A stretch of 49,274 bases of DNA from an uncultured Lentisphaeraceae bacterium (GTDB taxonomy: Bacteria > Verrucomicrobiota > Kiritimatiellia > RFP12 > DVOR01). The DNA is taken from contig CASDPK010000015.1 of NCBI GenBank assembly GCA_949282555.1, positions 1 through 49,274 of the forward strand, written 5' to 3'. Numbering within the stretch: the stretch's first letter is position 1; the number at the start of each line of letters is the position of its first letter. The notes under the pieces were generated by a model. That model was not told the origin of the DNA. It made no database searches and worked only from the letters and a program-made list of their open reading frames with translations. The position numbers and the translations under genes are program-made. This document shows positions 18,873 to 28,637 of this stretch, in pieces.

Positions 18873-18886
18873 GATGCGTCGCTCCT

Positions 18887-20821
18887 TTAGGCCTGTCCCT
18901 GCGCCACGGCAGCCAAAAGACCACCGGCAAGAATCAGGCGTTTCTGACGTTCGGACAAGTCTGTCTTCACATCAAACGTGCTGTTGTCGGAAAGATTTCT
19001 CACGGTCGCCCGGCCGTCGCCTGCGATGGCACCGCGCAACCCCTCAATAACGAGCGCGTCGCCCTGCGAAACCCGATCATAATCCGCAGGATCAACAAAC
19101 GCGAAGGGAACAATGCCGAAGTTGATGAGATTGGCACGATGAATGCGCTCGATTCCCTTGGCGATGACGGCGCGAACCCCCAAGTACATCGGGCACAAAG
19201 CCGCGTGCTCACGGGAAGAACCCTGCCCATAGCTCTCGCCGGCAATGATAACGTTCGCCTTCCCCGCATCCCGATTGGCAGTGGCGTTCGCATAGAACTT
19301 CGGGTCCGTGTGCTCGAAGACGTACTTGGCGTATTCGGGAATATTGGAGCGATACTTCAAACGAGAGCCGGCCGGCATGATGTGATCGGTCGTGATCTTA
19401 TCCCCCACCTTAACGGTGGCGACTCCTTCCAAACGCTCCGGAAGCGGCTTTCCCGGAGGCACTTGACCGATGTTCGGCCCACGAACGATCGCCGTTTCAG
19501 GAATGCCGACTCCCGCCGTATCACGATAAAGGAACATCCCATCGTCCACCGTAAAGGCCTGAGGCATCTCCACCGACGGCACATCAAGCGTCCTCGGATC
19601 AGCAAAGGCTCCGGCAAGCGCGGAAGCGGCGGCCGTTTCGGGGGAGACAAGATAAACCTTGGCAGACTGAGTCCCGGAACGCCCCTCGAAATTGCGATTG
19701 CTCGTACGGAGGCAAACCGCATTCGTGGAAGGGCTCATGTGCGCACCGATGCAAAATCCGCAAGCGTTTTCGAGGATACGGCATCCCGAAGCGATCAGCT
19801 CTCCGAGCAACCCTTCGTCCGCAAGCATTCTCACCACCTGCTTGGAGCCACAGGCAATGCCAACCTCCACATCCGGGTGAACCTGTCGCCCCTTGAGCAA
19901 CAGCGCCACCGTCTTGATGTCCCGATAGGAGGAATTCGTGCAGGAGCCAATCATAATCTGCTGAACACGCTGGCCGACGTGCTCGGCGACCGTCTCGATG
20001 TTCCCGGGGTTGTGAGGCGCGGCTGCGAGCGGCTCGAGCGTGGAAAGATCCAGCTCCCACGTTTCATCGTACGTCTCGTCATCCGCGGCAAGCGGCACCC
20101 AATCCGCCTCGCGGCCCTGGGCCCGGAGAAACGCGCGCGTAACCTCATCAGAGGGGAAAACGGACGTCGTGACGCCAAGCTCCGCGCCCATGTTGGTAAT
20201 CGTGGCGCGGCTGGGAACATCAAGCGTCGCGACCGCCGGTCCGTAATACTCAAAGACCTTGCCGACATTGCCCTTGGAGCCAAAACGGCGCAACACCGCA
20301 AGAATGACGTCCTTCGCGGAAACACCGGAAGGCAAAGCCCCCGTGAGGCGAATGCCCACCACCTTGGGCCAAGCGATGTAATACGCACCGCCACCCATCG
20401 CCACGGCCACATCAATGCCGCCAGCCCCGATGGCAATCATGCCAATGCCGCCGCCCGTGGGCGTGTGGGAGTCCGAACCGATCAACGTCTTGCCGGGCTT
20501 TCCGAAACGCTCCAAGTGAAGCTGATGGCAGATGCCGTTCCCAGGCTTTGAATAGACGATGCCATAGCGTTTCGCGACGCTTTGCAGATAGTCATGGTCA
20601 TCGGCGTTCTCAAACCCTATCTGCACGGTGTTATGGTCGACGTAGCTCACCGAGAGCTCCGTCTTGACACGATCAATGTCCATGCTTTCAAACTGAAGGT
20701 AGGCCATCGTGCCCGTGGCATCTTGGGTCAACGTTTGGTCAATGCGAATCGCCACCTCTTCCCCCGCAACAGGATTGCCAGAGACAAGGTGCGCACGAAG
20801 GATCTTTTCGGTTACATTCAT
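18887..20821 (-). CDS. Aconitate hydratase
   Basis: Aconitase isomerises citrate and isocitrate in the TCA cycle using a [4Fe-4S] cluster. The 644-residue protein is of the shorter aconitase type, not the ~890-residue AcnA. Cluster cysteines are in IGSCTNSS and CGFCIGAHMSPS; other hallmarks are IGSDSHTPTGGGIGM, the C-terminal swivel motif AGESYGQGSSREHAAL and TDHIMPAGSRLKYRSNIPEY. The start MNVTEKILRAHL was taken as the ATG nearest the family start; 16 codons upstream are open. It lies 25 bp after pssA and 14 bp before the zinc-finger gene. Homoaconitase-type activity is a less likely alternative. Confidence 0.93.
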   Translation of the reverse strand: MNVTEKILRAHLVSGNPVAGEEVAIRIDQTLTQDATGTMAYLQFESMDIDRVKTELSVSYVDHNTVQIGFENADDHDYLQSVAKRYGIVYSKPGNGICHQLHLERFGKPGKTLIGSDSHTPTGGGIGMIAIGAGGIDVAVAMGGGAYYIAWPKVVGIRLTGALPSGVSAKDVILAVLRRFGSKGNVGKVFEYYGPAVATLDVPSRATITNMGAELGVTTSVFPSDEVTRAFLRAQGREADWVPLAADDETYDETWELDLSTLEPLAAAPHNPGNIETVAEHVGQRVQQIMIGSCTNSSYRDIKTVALLLKGRQVHPDVEVGIACGSKQVVRMLADEGLLGELIASGCRILENACGFCIGAHMSPSTNAVCLRTSNRNFEGRSGTQSAKVYLVSPETAAASALAGAFADPRTLDVPSVEMPQAFTVDDGMFLYRDTAGVGIPETAIVRGPNIGQVPPGKPLPERLEGVATVKVGDKITTDHIMPAGSRLKYRSNIPEYAKYVFEHTDPKFYANATANRDAGKANVIIAGESYGQGSSREHAALCPMYLGVRAVIAKGIERIHRANLINFGIVPFAFVDPADYDRVSQGDALVIEGLRGAIAGDGRATVRNLSDNSTFDVKTDLSERQKRLILAGGLLAAVAQGQA

Positions 20822-20846
20822 GGCAAGACAAAGAGACTCGGAAAAC

Positions 20847-21650
20847 TCAAACAGCCTTACGGGCGGCAAAACGGCGCTTCAAGGTATACCAAAACGGCGC
20901 CACATACACGTAAAAAAGCGTCACAGGGACCAAGTAACAGCAACTGATGACGGCCGTCTTCGGGCCAATGAACAGTCCGAGGAACGCCAACACGCCGATA
21001 AACTGCCCAATCGGTGTGTTCGTCGGCTTGGGATACTTGAAGGGAGAGACCTGCAACAGCAAGCAAATCACGCAGTTGGCATACATCACCCAAGAGAGCC
21101 AGCCACCATCCTGCAACGTCACCCACGCCGGGAGCGGATGGCTCACCCCAAATCCCTTCTTCCACGCCTCGATGAACAGAATGATACCCGCCAAGCAAAG
21201 CGCATTCACCGTGATGGGCATCCCGGTGTAGCCACTCATGCCGTGATCCTCATCCACGACCTTGAATCGCGCCAAGCGCACGGCCCCCGAAAGCACAATC
21301 GCGAGCGCGACAAGCGCCCCAATCGTATGGAGCCCCCCGGCGGCGGGATTGTGGAAAAGGTAAAAGTAGACCAACATCGCCGGAGCGATGCCAAAGGCCG
21401 TGATATCCACAAACGTGTCGAACTCCGCACCGAAAAGCGTCTCCGCCTTGAGCAGACGCGCCATGGTTCCATCAATGCCATCCAAAATCATTGCCCCGAG
21501 GATCAGCAAGGCGCCCATGTAGAAATTGCCCGAGGCGGAGAAGAGCACACTCATCAATCCGCAGAGCAACGCACCCGAGGTGATGGAGTTCACGAATCCC
21601 ACACGATTGGCGTGAGACGACGGCTTCTTGATATGCAGAATCTTCTTCAT
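20847..21650 (-). CDS. pssA: CDP-diacylglycerol-serine O-phosphatidyltransferase
   Basis: PssA condenses CDP-diacylglycerol with serine to phosphatidylserine in the inner membrane. The 267-residue protein has about seven hydrophobic helices and a perfect CDP-alcohol phosphotransferase motif, DG-x2-AR-x8-G-x3-D-x3-D, beginning at DGTMAR and ending FDTFVD. GGGAGGGACGCC before the ATG sets the start MKKILHIKKP. It follows psd after 23 bp, so the two sequential steps of phosphatidylethanolamine synthesis are encoded together, in the order decarboxylase then synthase. Confidence 0.94.
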   Translation of the reverse strand: MKKILHIKKPSSHANRVGFVNSITSGALLCGLMSVLFSASGNFYMGALLILGAMILDGIDGTMARLLKAETLFGAEFDTFVDITAFGIAPAMLVYFYLFHNPAAGGLHTIGALVALAIVLSGAVRLARFKVVDEDHGMSGYTGMPITVNALCLAGIILFIEAWKKGFGVSHPLPAWVTLQDGGWLSWVMYANCVICLLLQVSPFKYPKPTNTPIGQFIGVLAFLGLFIGPKTAVISCCYLVPVTLFYVYVAPFWYTLKRRFAARKAV

Positions 21651-21673
21651 GGCGTCCCTCCCCGTGCCACCCA

Positions 21674-22393
21674 TCACTTCCGCTTGGCAATAATCGTCTC
21701 ACCCGCGCGCACCGGGTCGCCCGGTTTCACGCAGACCTCGACGCGATCGGCCGGCAACCAAATGTCCATGCGGCTGCCAAACTTCATCATGCCCAAAATC
21801 CCACCGCGGCGCACCGGTTGGCCCTTCTCCAGCCAAAAGATGACACGGCGCACGATCGGCCCCGTAATCTGCTTGTGCAGGCAACGCAACCCATCCTTGT
21901 CTTCCACCACCACGATGGAATGCTGATTGTAAAGGCTCGACCGCTCATCCATGGTCAGCAGATGCTTGCCATGCCGATATTCGCACTGCGTCACCGTGCC
22001 ACCGATCGACAAACGATTCACATGCACGTGCAGGGGCGAAAGGAAGGTGGACACACGCACCGCGCGCTGTCCGGGGAAAAACTCCTTCACCACCGCGCTC
22101 GCGGGCGACCCGTCGTCTTCCGTCACATACTGCACGGAACGCACCGTCCCCTCTGCGCCGGAAACGATGTTTTCCTCTCCCACCGGCGCCACGCGCGTGG
22201 GATTGCGGAAAAACCACAACATGAACAGCGCGAAGACGGTGCAAAGCGCCAGCCACGCCGTCGCCAGCCACGGGGCTCCCACCACCGGGCAAAGCAAACA
22301 CCCTCCTCCGATGCCCAGCAACAGAGGAACCAAAATCAGCGGCCAACCATTGCGGATGACAAGTTCGTGCTCACGTTTTTCGTTGTCGTACAT
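21674..22393 (-). CDS. psd: Phosphatidylserine decarboxylase proenzyme
   Basis: Psd converts phosphatidylserine to phosphatidylethanolamine and forms its pyruvoyl group by self-cleavage. The 239-residue protein is the short type: two N-terminal hydrophobic helices (WPLILVPLLLGIGGGCLL and a second), the conserved FFRNPTR, STFLSPLHVHVNR with its active-site histidines, and the cleavage site Gly-Ser in MKFGSRMDIWLP. The ATG at MYDNEK was preferred over an upstream TTG because GGAAG precedes it. It heads the operon that runs to aroC. Confidence 0.93.
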   Translation of the reverse strand: MYDNEKREHELVIRNGWPLILVPLLLGIGGGCLLCPVVGAPWLATAWLALCTVFALFMLWFFRNPTRVAPVGEENIVSGAEGTVRSVQYVTEDDGSPASAVVKEFFPGQRAVRVSTFLSPLHVHVNRLSIGGTVTQCEYRHGKHLLTMDERSSLYNQHSIVVVEDKDGLRCLHKQITGPIVRRVIFWLEKGQPVRRGGILGMMKFGSRMDIWLPADRVEVCVKPGDPVRAGETIIAKRK

Positions 22394-22455
22394 GATCGCT
22401 TCCGTAAGATCTTCCAATCAGGCAATCCAAGGGGCACCCCCCTCACGTCCGCCTT

Positions 22456-22484
22456 ACTATAGCAAACGCACCTCTCAAGAGCAA
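22456..22484 (-). promoter_or_regulatory. Promoter of the psd operon
   Basis: On the minus strand TTGCTC (22484-22479), a 17-bp spacer ending in TGC, and TATAGT (22461-22456) form an extended -10 sigma-70 promoter. The predicted leader is about 55 bases. The first 37-bp repeat abuts the -35 box. Confidence 0.65.
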
Positions 22485-22587
22485 AGGCCGTTTCATGCCC
22501 TCATCTCAGGGCTTGCGAAAGAGGATGATTTTCACGCCGCGCGAGACTTCAGGCCGTTTCATGCCCTCATCTCAGGGCTTGCGAAAG
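22485..22587. repeat. Perfect 37-bp direct repeat, two copies, each a hairpin
   Basis: Copies lie at 22485-22521 and 22551-22587, separated by a 29-bp unrelated spacer. Within each copy GCCCT/AGGGC forms an inner stem around CATCTC, and TTTC/GAAA forms an outer stem across small internal loops. The pair fills the space between the divergent psd and SGNH hydrolase promoters. There are no cas genes nearby and only two copies. Confidence 0.85.
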
Positions 22588-22616
22588 GGACCAAGGAAGT
22601 GTACCATGGTCTCATC

Positions 22617-23459
22617 ATGAAAACTGTAGCCAGCTTCCTGATGATGGCCATGCTTAGCGTGGCCGGCACCGTGTTCTCAGAAACCGCACGCCGCCCCATT
22701 GTGCTCTCACCCATGGGCGACTCGCTCACGCAAGGCAACGCTTGGACGGCCGGCGGTGTCAGCGTCTGCTACCGCAAAACGCTTGCCTCCTCGCTGTGGG
22801 CCGCCGGATATGCCCCGCGATTCCAAGGCGCGCACGAGGCAAATTCCAAAGATGTCATCATCCCGGGTTGCACGGCCCACTCCGGCTTCAGCGGATGGAA
22901 CATCCAAAAGGGTTTGGGCCGTGCGGCGTTCGAAGAGCATGGCTTGAATCACCTCGCCAAGGCCCCCGACGCGCAAGCGGTGCTCTTCCTTTGCGGTACC
23001 AACGATTTGGATGTTCTGAACGACCGCCAAGGAGCCGCTGAGCAAACCTTCACGGCGTGGCAGAAATTGCTGAAGCAGTGGATCGCGGCCCGCCCGGAAG
23101 TGTGGTTCGTGGTCTCCACGGTCCCGCATCAGAATCCCGAAGCCGGTGGCCATAGCAAAGCCTCCATCGACGCCTTCAACGCCTCCGTGCGCGCGCTCTT
23201 CGCGACGAAGAAGGAAACCTTGAACCGCCCCGGAGACCCCACGCCCATCGAATGCGTCACCGGCACACTCAATGAGCAAGGCCGTGCCCTCTTCGGCGCC
23301 AATGCGAAAATCGTCTTGGCCGACCTGAATCTTGCCACCCCCGCCGGGAAGACCTACTTCTCCACCGATCGCCTACACCCCACCCAACCGGGACAAGACC
23401 GTTGGGCCGCCGTGTGGCAACGTGCGCTTGAGCACCACGTCATTCCCCACCTCCCCTAA
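22617..23459 (+). CDS. Secreted SGNH/GDSL-family hydrolase
   Basis: The 280-residue protein has a signal peptide (MKTVASFLMMAMLSVAGTVFS). It carries the SGNH blocks: GDSLTQG with nucleophile Ser36, CGTNDL (block III, 127-131) and DRLHPTQPGQ with the Asp251/His254 pair. Such enzymes remove acyl groups from polysaccharides or act as esterases. TACCAT at 22602-22607 is a possible -10 box nine bases from the ATG, so the leader would be very short. The GH2 gene follows after 16 bp, which suggests deacetylation of a substrate later cut by the glycosidase. Confidence 0.85.
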   Translation: MKTVASFLMMAMLSVAGTVFSETARRPIVLSPMGDSLTQGNAWTAGGVSVCYRKTLASSLWAAGYAPRFQGAHEANSKDVIIPGCTAHSGFSGWNIQKGLGRAAFEEHGLNHLAKAPDAQAVLFLCGTNDLDVLNDRQGAAEQTFTAWQKLLKQWIAARPEVWFVVSTVPHQNPEAGGHSKASIDAFNASVRALFATKKETLNRPGDPTPIECVTGTLNEQGRALFGANAKIVLADLNLATPAGKTYFSTDRLHPTQPGQDRWAAVWQRALEHHVIPHLP

Positions 23460-23475
23460 ACCAAGAGGAGCCCCT

Positions 23476-25914
23476 ATGAAACTTCCACTGCTCAGTCTCT
23501 GCGTGCTCCTTCCGCTCGCGCTGGCCTCGGCGTATGCACCCGCTTTCTCCAAGGCCGGCTATTTCGCCTCCAAAGACTCCCCGCGCGCCGTCACCGGCAT
23601 GAACGTGGGGTGGGACTTCGCGCGAGGCGACGGATTCAAGGCCCGGGTCAATTTGCCGCACACGCTCAACGTCGTGGGATTTGAAGCCTCCGGCGGAAGC
23701 AACTACCAAGGCCCCGCCACCTACGAAAAGCGTTTCGATTTCACCCCCAAAGGCGCCCGGCAATTCCTCCACTTTGAGGCCATCATGGGGAAGAGCGCCA
23801 TCTTCCTCAATGGCGAGAAGATTGGCGAACGCTTTGGAGGCTTTCATCCCATTCACCTGGAAGTGACGGGGAAGCTGAAGGCCAAGGGCAACGTCTTGCG
23901 TGTGACGTGCGACAACTCCGACGATCCGGATTACCCGCCCGGCAAACCGCAGACCATGCTCGACTTCTCCTATTTCGGCGGCATTTATCGCGACGTTTGG
24001 CTGGTGGAAACAGGCGCTGTGGCCGTCTCCGCACCCGGCCCGCAGGGAGGTGTCTACGTCGCCACCAAACGGCTTGGAGAAGGGAAATGGGAGGTCACCG
24101 CACGCGTCGCCCTTGATGGCGAAGGAACCGCCCACCGCTTCTATGAGGGGAAAGAAGTCCCCGAAACGTTCGTGGTGGAAAAGCCTGCCGAATGGACCCC
24201 CGACACGCCCAATCTCCACTTCCTGCGCGTGGAGGCCCGCACGCCCGACGGAACGCTTTCCGATGCGGTGGATGTGCGCTTCGGTTTCCGCGAAGCCGTC
24301 ATCTCCGCCGAAAAGGGCCTCATCCTCAACGGCAAGCCGTGGCGCAAACTCATTGGCGCCAACCGCCACCAAGATTTTGCCTTCGTGGGCAACGCCCTCA
24401 GCAACCTCCTGCATTACCGCGACGCCGTCAAACTCCGCGAAGCGGGCCTCACCCTCATCCGCAATGCACACTACCCGCAGGACCCCGCCTTCATGGATGC
24501 CTGCGACGAAGTGGGGCTGTTCGTCATCGTCAACACGCCCGGCTGGCAGTTCTGGAACGCCAAGCCCATCTTCGGGAAGCGCGTGCTTGACGACATCCAC
24601 GCCATGGTTCGCCGTGACCGTTCGCACCCCTCCGTCCTCCTGTGGGAGCCGATTCTCAACGAAACGTGGTATCCCGCCGAGCGCGCCAAGGAATGGGTGG
24701 AGGCCGTCAAAGCCGAAGCGCCGCTGGGCCCTGCCCTCTGCGCCTGCGATTCCGGCGCCAAGGGGCAAGAGCACTATGACATCATCTTCATGCACCCTGC
24801 AGGGTCCACCTCCGGCGCCCACGATGAAGGGCCAGCCAAAGGCCGCCCCACCTACACGCGCGAATGGGGCGACTGCGTGGACGATTGGTCTTCCCACAAT
24901 TCCCCCTCCCGCGTTGATCGCGCTTGGGGTGAGATTCCCCAGCTCGTTCAGGCGAGGCATTATCTCGACACCTCCGATCCCGACCATCCCGTGACTTCGC
25001 TCCGAATGCTTTTGGCCCAAGGCCCGCAACATTTCGGCGGTGCGCTCTGGCACAGCTTTGACCATGCCCGCGGCTACCACCCGGACATGTTCTACGGCGG
25101 CCTCATGACCTCGGCCAGAATTCCCAAGACGTCCTACTGGATGATGAAGGCCGAACTGGCCAAACCCGGGCCGAAAATCCCCAACGTCGATCTCGGCCCC
25201 TTTGTCCACGTGGCCCACGACCTGACCCCCTTCTCCCCGAAGGAAATCGACATCTACTCCAACGTCCCCATCGAGGGCCCCGTCCTCTTCGGAAAGCCGC
25301 TCAAGGCCGTTGCGCCCTATCGTTACACCACCGACGACGGCAAGGGCTTCTCCTTCTACGACCTCAAAGCCCTTGACCGCGGCGGGAAGAAAAAGCAAAT
25401 CGCCATCACCGGAACCGCCGGCGGCAAGCCCTTCCGCAAGCTGGCCTCCTACCGGCGCACAGGCTTGAACCTTCGCCTCGACACCATGCGCACAGATCTC
25501 ATCGCCGACGGTTCGGAACTGGTCGTCGCCGTGGCCACCCTCACCGATGGGGATGGCACCCCAAAGCATCTCGCCACCGAGCGGATTCGTTTCGCCGTGG
25601 AGGGCCCCGCCGAAATCGTCGATGCCGAGGATGGCCGCCTCAACCCCCAACAGACGCGCTATGGTGAGGCCGTCGTCCTTCTGCGCATGGGCACCGTCCC
25701 CGGAAAGGTGACGCTCCGCGCCGAAGTCGAACGCCCGGGACGGCATGTCTCCGGTGCCGCAGCGCTCACCTTTGAGACGCGCGCCCCCGACCACGCGCTC
25801 CTCTACGACGCGCCCGCGCCTTTGGCAAAATCCGAGCCCTTGACCATCCAAAGCCAGGCCAAACCCATCGACCTGCGCGAGGTCGAAGCCCAGCAATCCG
25901 CATTCGGCGAGTGA
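23476..25914 (+). CDS. Secreted glycoside hydrolase family 2 enzyme (beta-galactosidase/glucuronidase type)
   Basis: The 812-residue protein has a signal peptide (MKLPLLSLCVLLPLALASA), an N-terminal jelly-roll sugar-binding domain (residues 40-190, with FLNGEKIGERFGGFHP and FGGIYRDVWLVE), an Ig-like domain, and a TIM barrel from about residue 280 (GANRHQDFAF; RNAHYPQDP). The acid/base Glu is E396 in LLWEPILNET and a likely nucleophile is E463 in TREWG. Tail domains follow to FGE-stop. The substrate, a beta-linked glycan, cannot be fixed. AAGAGGAG sets the start. It shares a transcript with the SGNH hydrolase. Its stop lies just before array B and is in the same frame as the broken GH2 behind it. 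Confidence 0.88.
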   Translation: MKLPLLSLCVLLPLALASAYAPAFSKAGYFASKDSPRAVTGMNVGWDFARGDGFKARVNLPHTLNVVGFEASGGSNYQGPATYEKRFDFTPKGARQFLHFEAIMGKSAIFLNGEKIGERFGGFHPIHLEVTGKLKAKGNVLRVTCDNSDDPDYPPGKPQTMLDFSYFGGIYRDVWLVETGAVAVSAPGPQGGVYVATKRLGEGKWEVTARVALDGEGTAHRFYEGKEVPETFVVEKPAEWTPDTPNLHFLRVEARTPDGTLSDAVDVRFGFREAVISAEKGLILNGKPWRKLIGANRHQDFAFVGNALSNLLHYRDAVKLREAGLTLIRNAHYPQDPAFMDACDEVGLFVIVNTPGWQFWNAKPIFGKRVLDDIHAMVRRDRSHPSVLLWEPILNETWYPAERAKEWVEAVKAEAPLGPALCACDSGAKGQEHYDIIFMHPAGSTSGAHDEGPAKGRPTYTREWGDCVDDWSSHNSPSRVDRAWGEIPQLVQARHYLDTSDPDHPVTSLRMLLAQGPQHFGGALWHSFDHARGYHPDMFYGGLMTSARIPKTSYWMMKAELAKPGPKIPNVDLGPFVHVAHDLTPFSPKEIDIYSNVPIEGPVLFGKPLKAVAPYRYTTDDGKGFSFYDLKALDRGGKKKQIAITGTAGGKPFRKLASYRRTGLNLRLDTMRTDLIADGSELVVAVATLTDGDGTPKHLATERIRFAVEGPAEIVDAEDGRLNPQQTRYGEAVVLLRMGTVPGKVTLRAEVERPGRHVSGAAALTFETRAPDHALLYDAPAPLAKSEPLTIQSQAKPIDLREVEAQQSAFGE

Positions 25915-25919
25915 CATCG

Positions 25920-26007
25920 CCGAGGCTCCGTGTTCCGGAATGAGACACGCCGTACCCCGAAGCGAGATGCTCTGTATCTCAACCCGGGATGCGGCGTGTC
26001 ACAATTT
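25920..26007. repeat. Array B: four near-palindromic 22-bp units at a broken gene
   Basis: Units start at 25920, 25942, 25964 and 25986. The third reads GAGATGC then GTATCTC around three bases. Units two and four pair as GACACGCCG/CGGCGTGTC, giving a long hairpin. The array covers the start of the truncated GH2 frame at 25930. Confidence 0.6.
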
Positions 26008-28623
26008 GCGACACCCGTGCGAATCGCCCGCCATGGGCAAGCCTTGACCACGCCCGAGGTCACAGAGAGCAAAGCCACCGTCGAAATCGTCACAGAACTT
26101 TTCAACGAAACCCAAGCGCCTCAGCCCACCACCGTCCGCGTCGCCCTCTTCGGGCCTGATGGCGCCCCCATTGCCGAGGGACCGGGGACGCCCGCCCCCC
26201 TCCCCGCCGATGGCAAGGCCCATTCCCAAACGCTCCGGCTGAACGTTCCCAACCCGCAACGATGGTCCCCCGAAACGCCCCACCTCTACACGTTGCGCAC
26301 GACCGTTCTGCAAGGCGATGTGCCGGTGGACAGCACGACGGTGCGGTTCGGCATCCGCTCCCTTCGCTTTGACGCCCAGCAAGGATTCTTCCTGAACGGC
26401 GTCCCCACCAAACTGCGCGGCGTGGCCGATCACTGGGCGGTGGGAGCCCTCGGCGCAGCCGTCCCCAAAAACATTCTGCGGAATCGTCTCCTGCAACTCA
26501 AGCGGATGGGTGTCAACGCCGTGCGAACCGCACACAATCCGCGCCCGGAATGGTTCTACACCGCCTGCGATGAGATCGGTTTGATGGTGATGGATGAGAT
26601 TTTCGACGGTTGGCAGCGCAAGGCCTCCCACGACTATGGAAGCAGCGCCTTCGCAACCGATTGGAGGAAAGATGTCACCGAGTGGGTAAAGCGCGACCGT
26701 AACCATCCTTCGATCATCCTGTGGAGCATTGGCAACGAAACCCACGAGCGCGACATCCACGGCATCACGCCGTTGATCCACGCGCTCGACGGCACCCGCC
26801 CGACGACCGGAGGCGGTGTGGCATTCGGGGTGGATGTGGTCGGCGTCAATGGCCCCAGCGAGCGTGCGGATTTTCCCCAGCCCGATCCCAAGCGCCCCTT
26901 TGTCGCGACCGAAGCGCCCCACACGTGGCAAGTCCGCGGAATGTATGAGACGCAAACATGGTATCGCGATGGGCTTGGGAAACGGGTCACCGTTGTGCCG
27001 AATCTGACACCTACCGAGATTTTCGGGTACGATTGGATCGCCACCCCACGGCATCGGAGAGGGTTCCAATCGTCCTACGACAATGCCTACGTCCGTCTGC
27101 CGGCCCGCGCCAACTGGGCCATTACCCGCGACACGCCATGGAGGATGGGCGAATTCCGCTGGACCGGTTATGACTACTTGGGCGAAGCCTCCTACGTCAG
27201 CGGCGGCTTCCCCTACCGGCTCTTCACCTCCGGGGCGATTGACTGCGCCAACTTCGAAAAAGATCTCTATTACCTTTACCAAAGCCTATGGACCTCCCCC
27301 GACGCCGCCCCGATGGCGCACATCCTCCCCTCTTGGACGCATCCCACAATGAAGCTCGGCACGGAAATCCCTGTCTGGGTTTACTCCAACTGTGAGACCG
27401 TGGAACTCTTCAAGGATGGGGTTTCCCTCGGCAAAATCACCCGTGGCCCGGCGGATCGTCGGCCATGGGACAAAATGCAGTTTGAGTGGAAGGTTCCGTG
27501 GGCGCCCGGGACACTTCTCGCCAAAGCCTCCCGGCCTGATGGAACCGTTGTGGCCGAGACTTCGGTCTCCACGGCGGGGGAACCCGCCAAGCTCCGCTTG
27601 AGCGCGAATGAGGATGTCCTTCCCCGTGATGCCGACCACGTCGCGGAAATCACCGCGCAGATCACCGACGCGGCCGGCATCCCCTACCCTTACGGCGAGA
27701 ATCGCATCTTTTTCGCCGTCACTGGCCCTGCTGACATCCGCGCGCTGGACAATGGCAACCCGATCGACACCGAACGCCACGCCTTCATCCATCATCGCCG
27801 CGCGTTCATGGGGTTGGCCAAACTGTTCCTCCAGGCCCGTGAAGAGCCTGGAGAGGTGTTGGTGACGGCCGCGGCCATCTTGGGGGAGTCTCGGGCCCTC
27901 ACCTCCGATCGGGTCTCGATTGATGTCGCGCACCTGTCGTTGCGCGGGATGCCTTCGGTACCCCAGACCAAGATTTTCTACACACTCGACGGTTCGGAGC
28001 CCAACCAACAACGCGGAACACCTTACACGGGGCCCTTCCACGTCCGCCAAGGAACCACCGTGCGTGCGCTCGTGGTTGCCAACGGTCAGCCGCTCATGGA
28101 ACTTCGCGAGGTCTTTGGCCCGGAAGAGGGCCTTTGCTGGAAGAAGGCCGACGACGAAGGCGACACCTCCAAAGACCTTTCCCCCGAGGTGCTGAAGAAA
28201 CTTCCCTCGGTGATTGTGCAACCGGCGTGCATCGCGAAAAAGGCCAAAATCGGTCTGACGGCCGACGGACAGGACGTGCGGCTCTTTGCCACGGATCACC
28301 TTGGCCCCTATGCCTACTGGTTCCTCGCGGAAGCGCCCTCGGGCGGAGTTTACCTTGTCAGCCACCGTGGGCACCGATATCTTGCCGCGAAAGATGGGGA
28401 GATCTTCCTTGCAGAGCATCCCTCCGAACAGGCAGAGTGGGCCGTGAACGGGGATCGCGAAGGGTTTGACTACATCCAACACCGCCGTTCGGGTCTGCGA
28501 CTCGGTCTTTCCCCGGATGGCGCCCATCTGCGCCTTCTCCCGGCCTCGTATGGGAAGGACGACGATTTCACCACAAACCGCGCCTACTGGCACCTCCGCC
28601 CCTGTCTACGGAGTACCCGCTAA
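25930..28623 (+). pseudogene. GH2 glycoside hydrolase lacking signal peptide and sugar-binding domain
   Basis: The frame from the GTG at 25930 encodes 897 residues. GH2 similarity begins only near TPVRIARHGQALTTPEV, the first strand of the immunoglobulin-like domain. The signal peptide and about 180-200 residues of jelly roll expected before it are absent, and the first 28 codons are the 22-bp repeat array. The remainder looks intact: KLRGVADHWAVGALGA, RTAHNPRPEWFY, acid/base E270 in LWSIGNETHERD, a possible nucleophile E328 in VATEAPH, a chitobiase/Fn3-like domain (TKIFYTLDGSEPN) and a C-terminal beta-trefoil-like region. No ribosome-binding site is evident. Most likely a 5'-truncated remnant; a cytoplasmic short form cannot be excluded. 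Confidence 0.7.
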
Positions 28624-28637
28624 GACGAATTCCCCGC

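Noticed and set aside
22485..22587. Possible minimal CRISPR array (37-bp repeat, 29-bp spacer)
   Set aside because: Only two copies and one spacer, no cas genes in the window, and the repeats fit tightly between two promoters; a dispersed hairpin repeat is more likely.
23476..28623. The two GH2 frames as one gene interrupted by a stop codon
   Set aside because: They share a reading frame, but each has its own complete catalytic barrel and tail domains, so they are two tandem genes, not halves of one.
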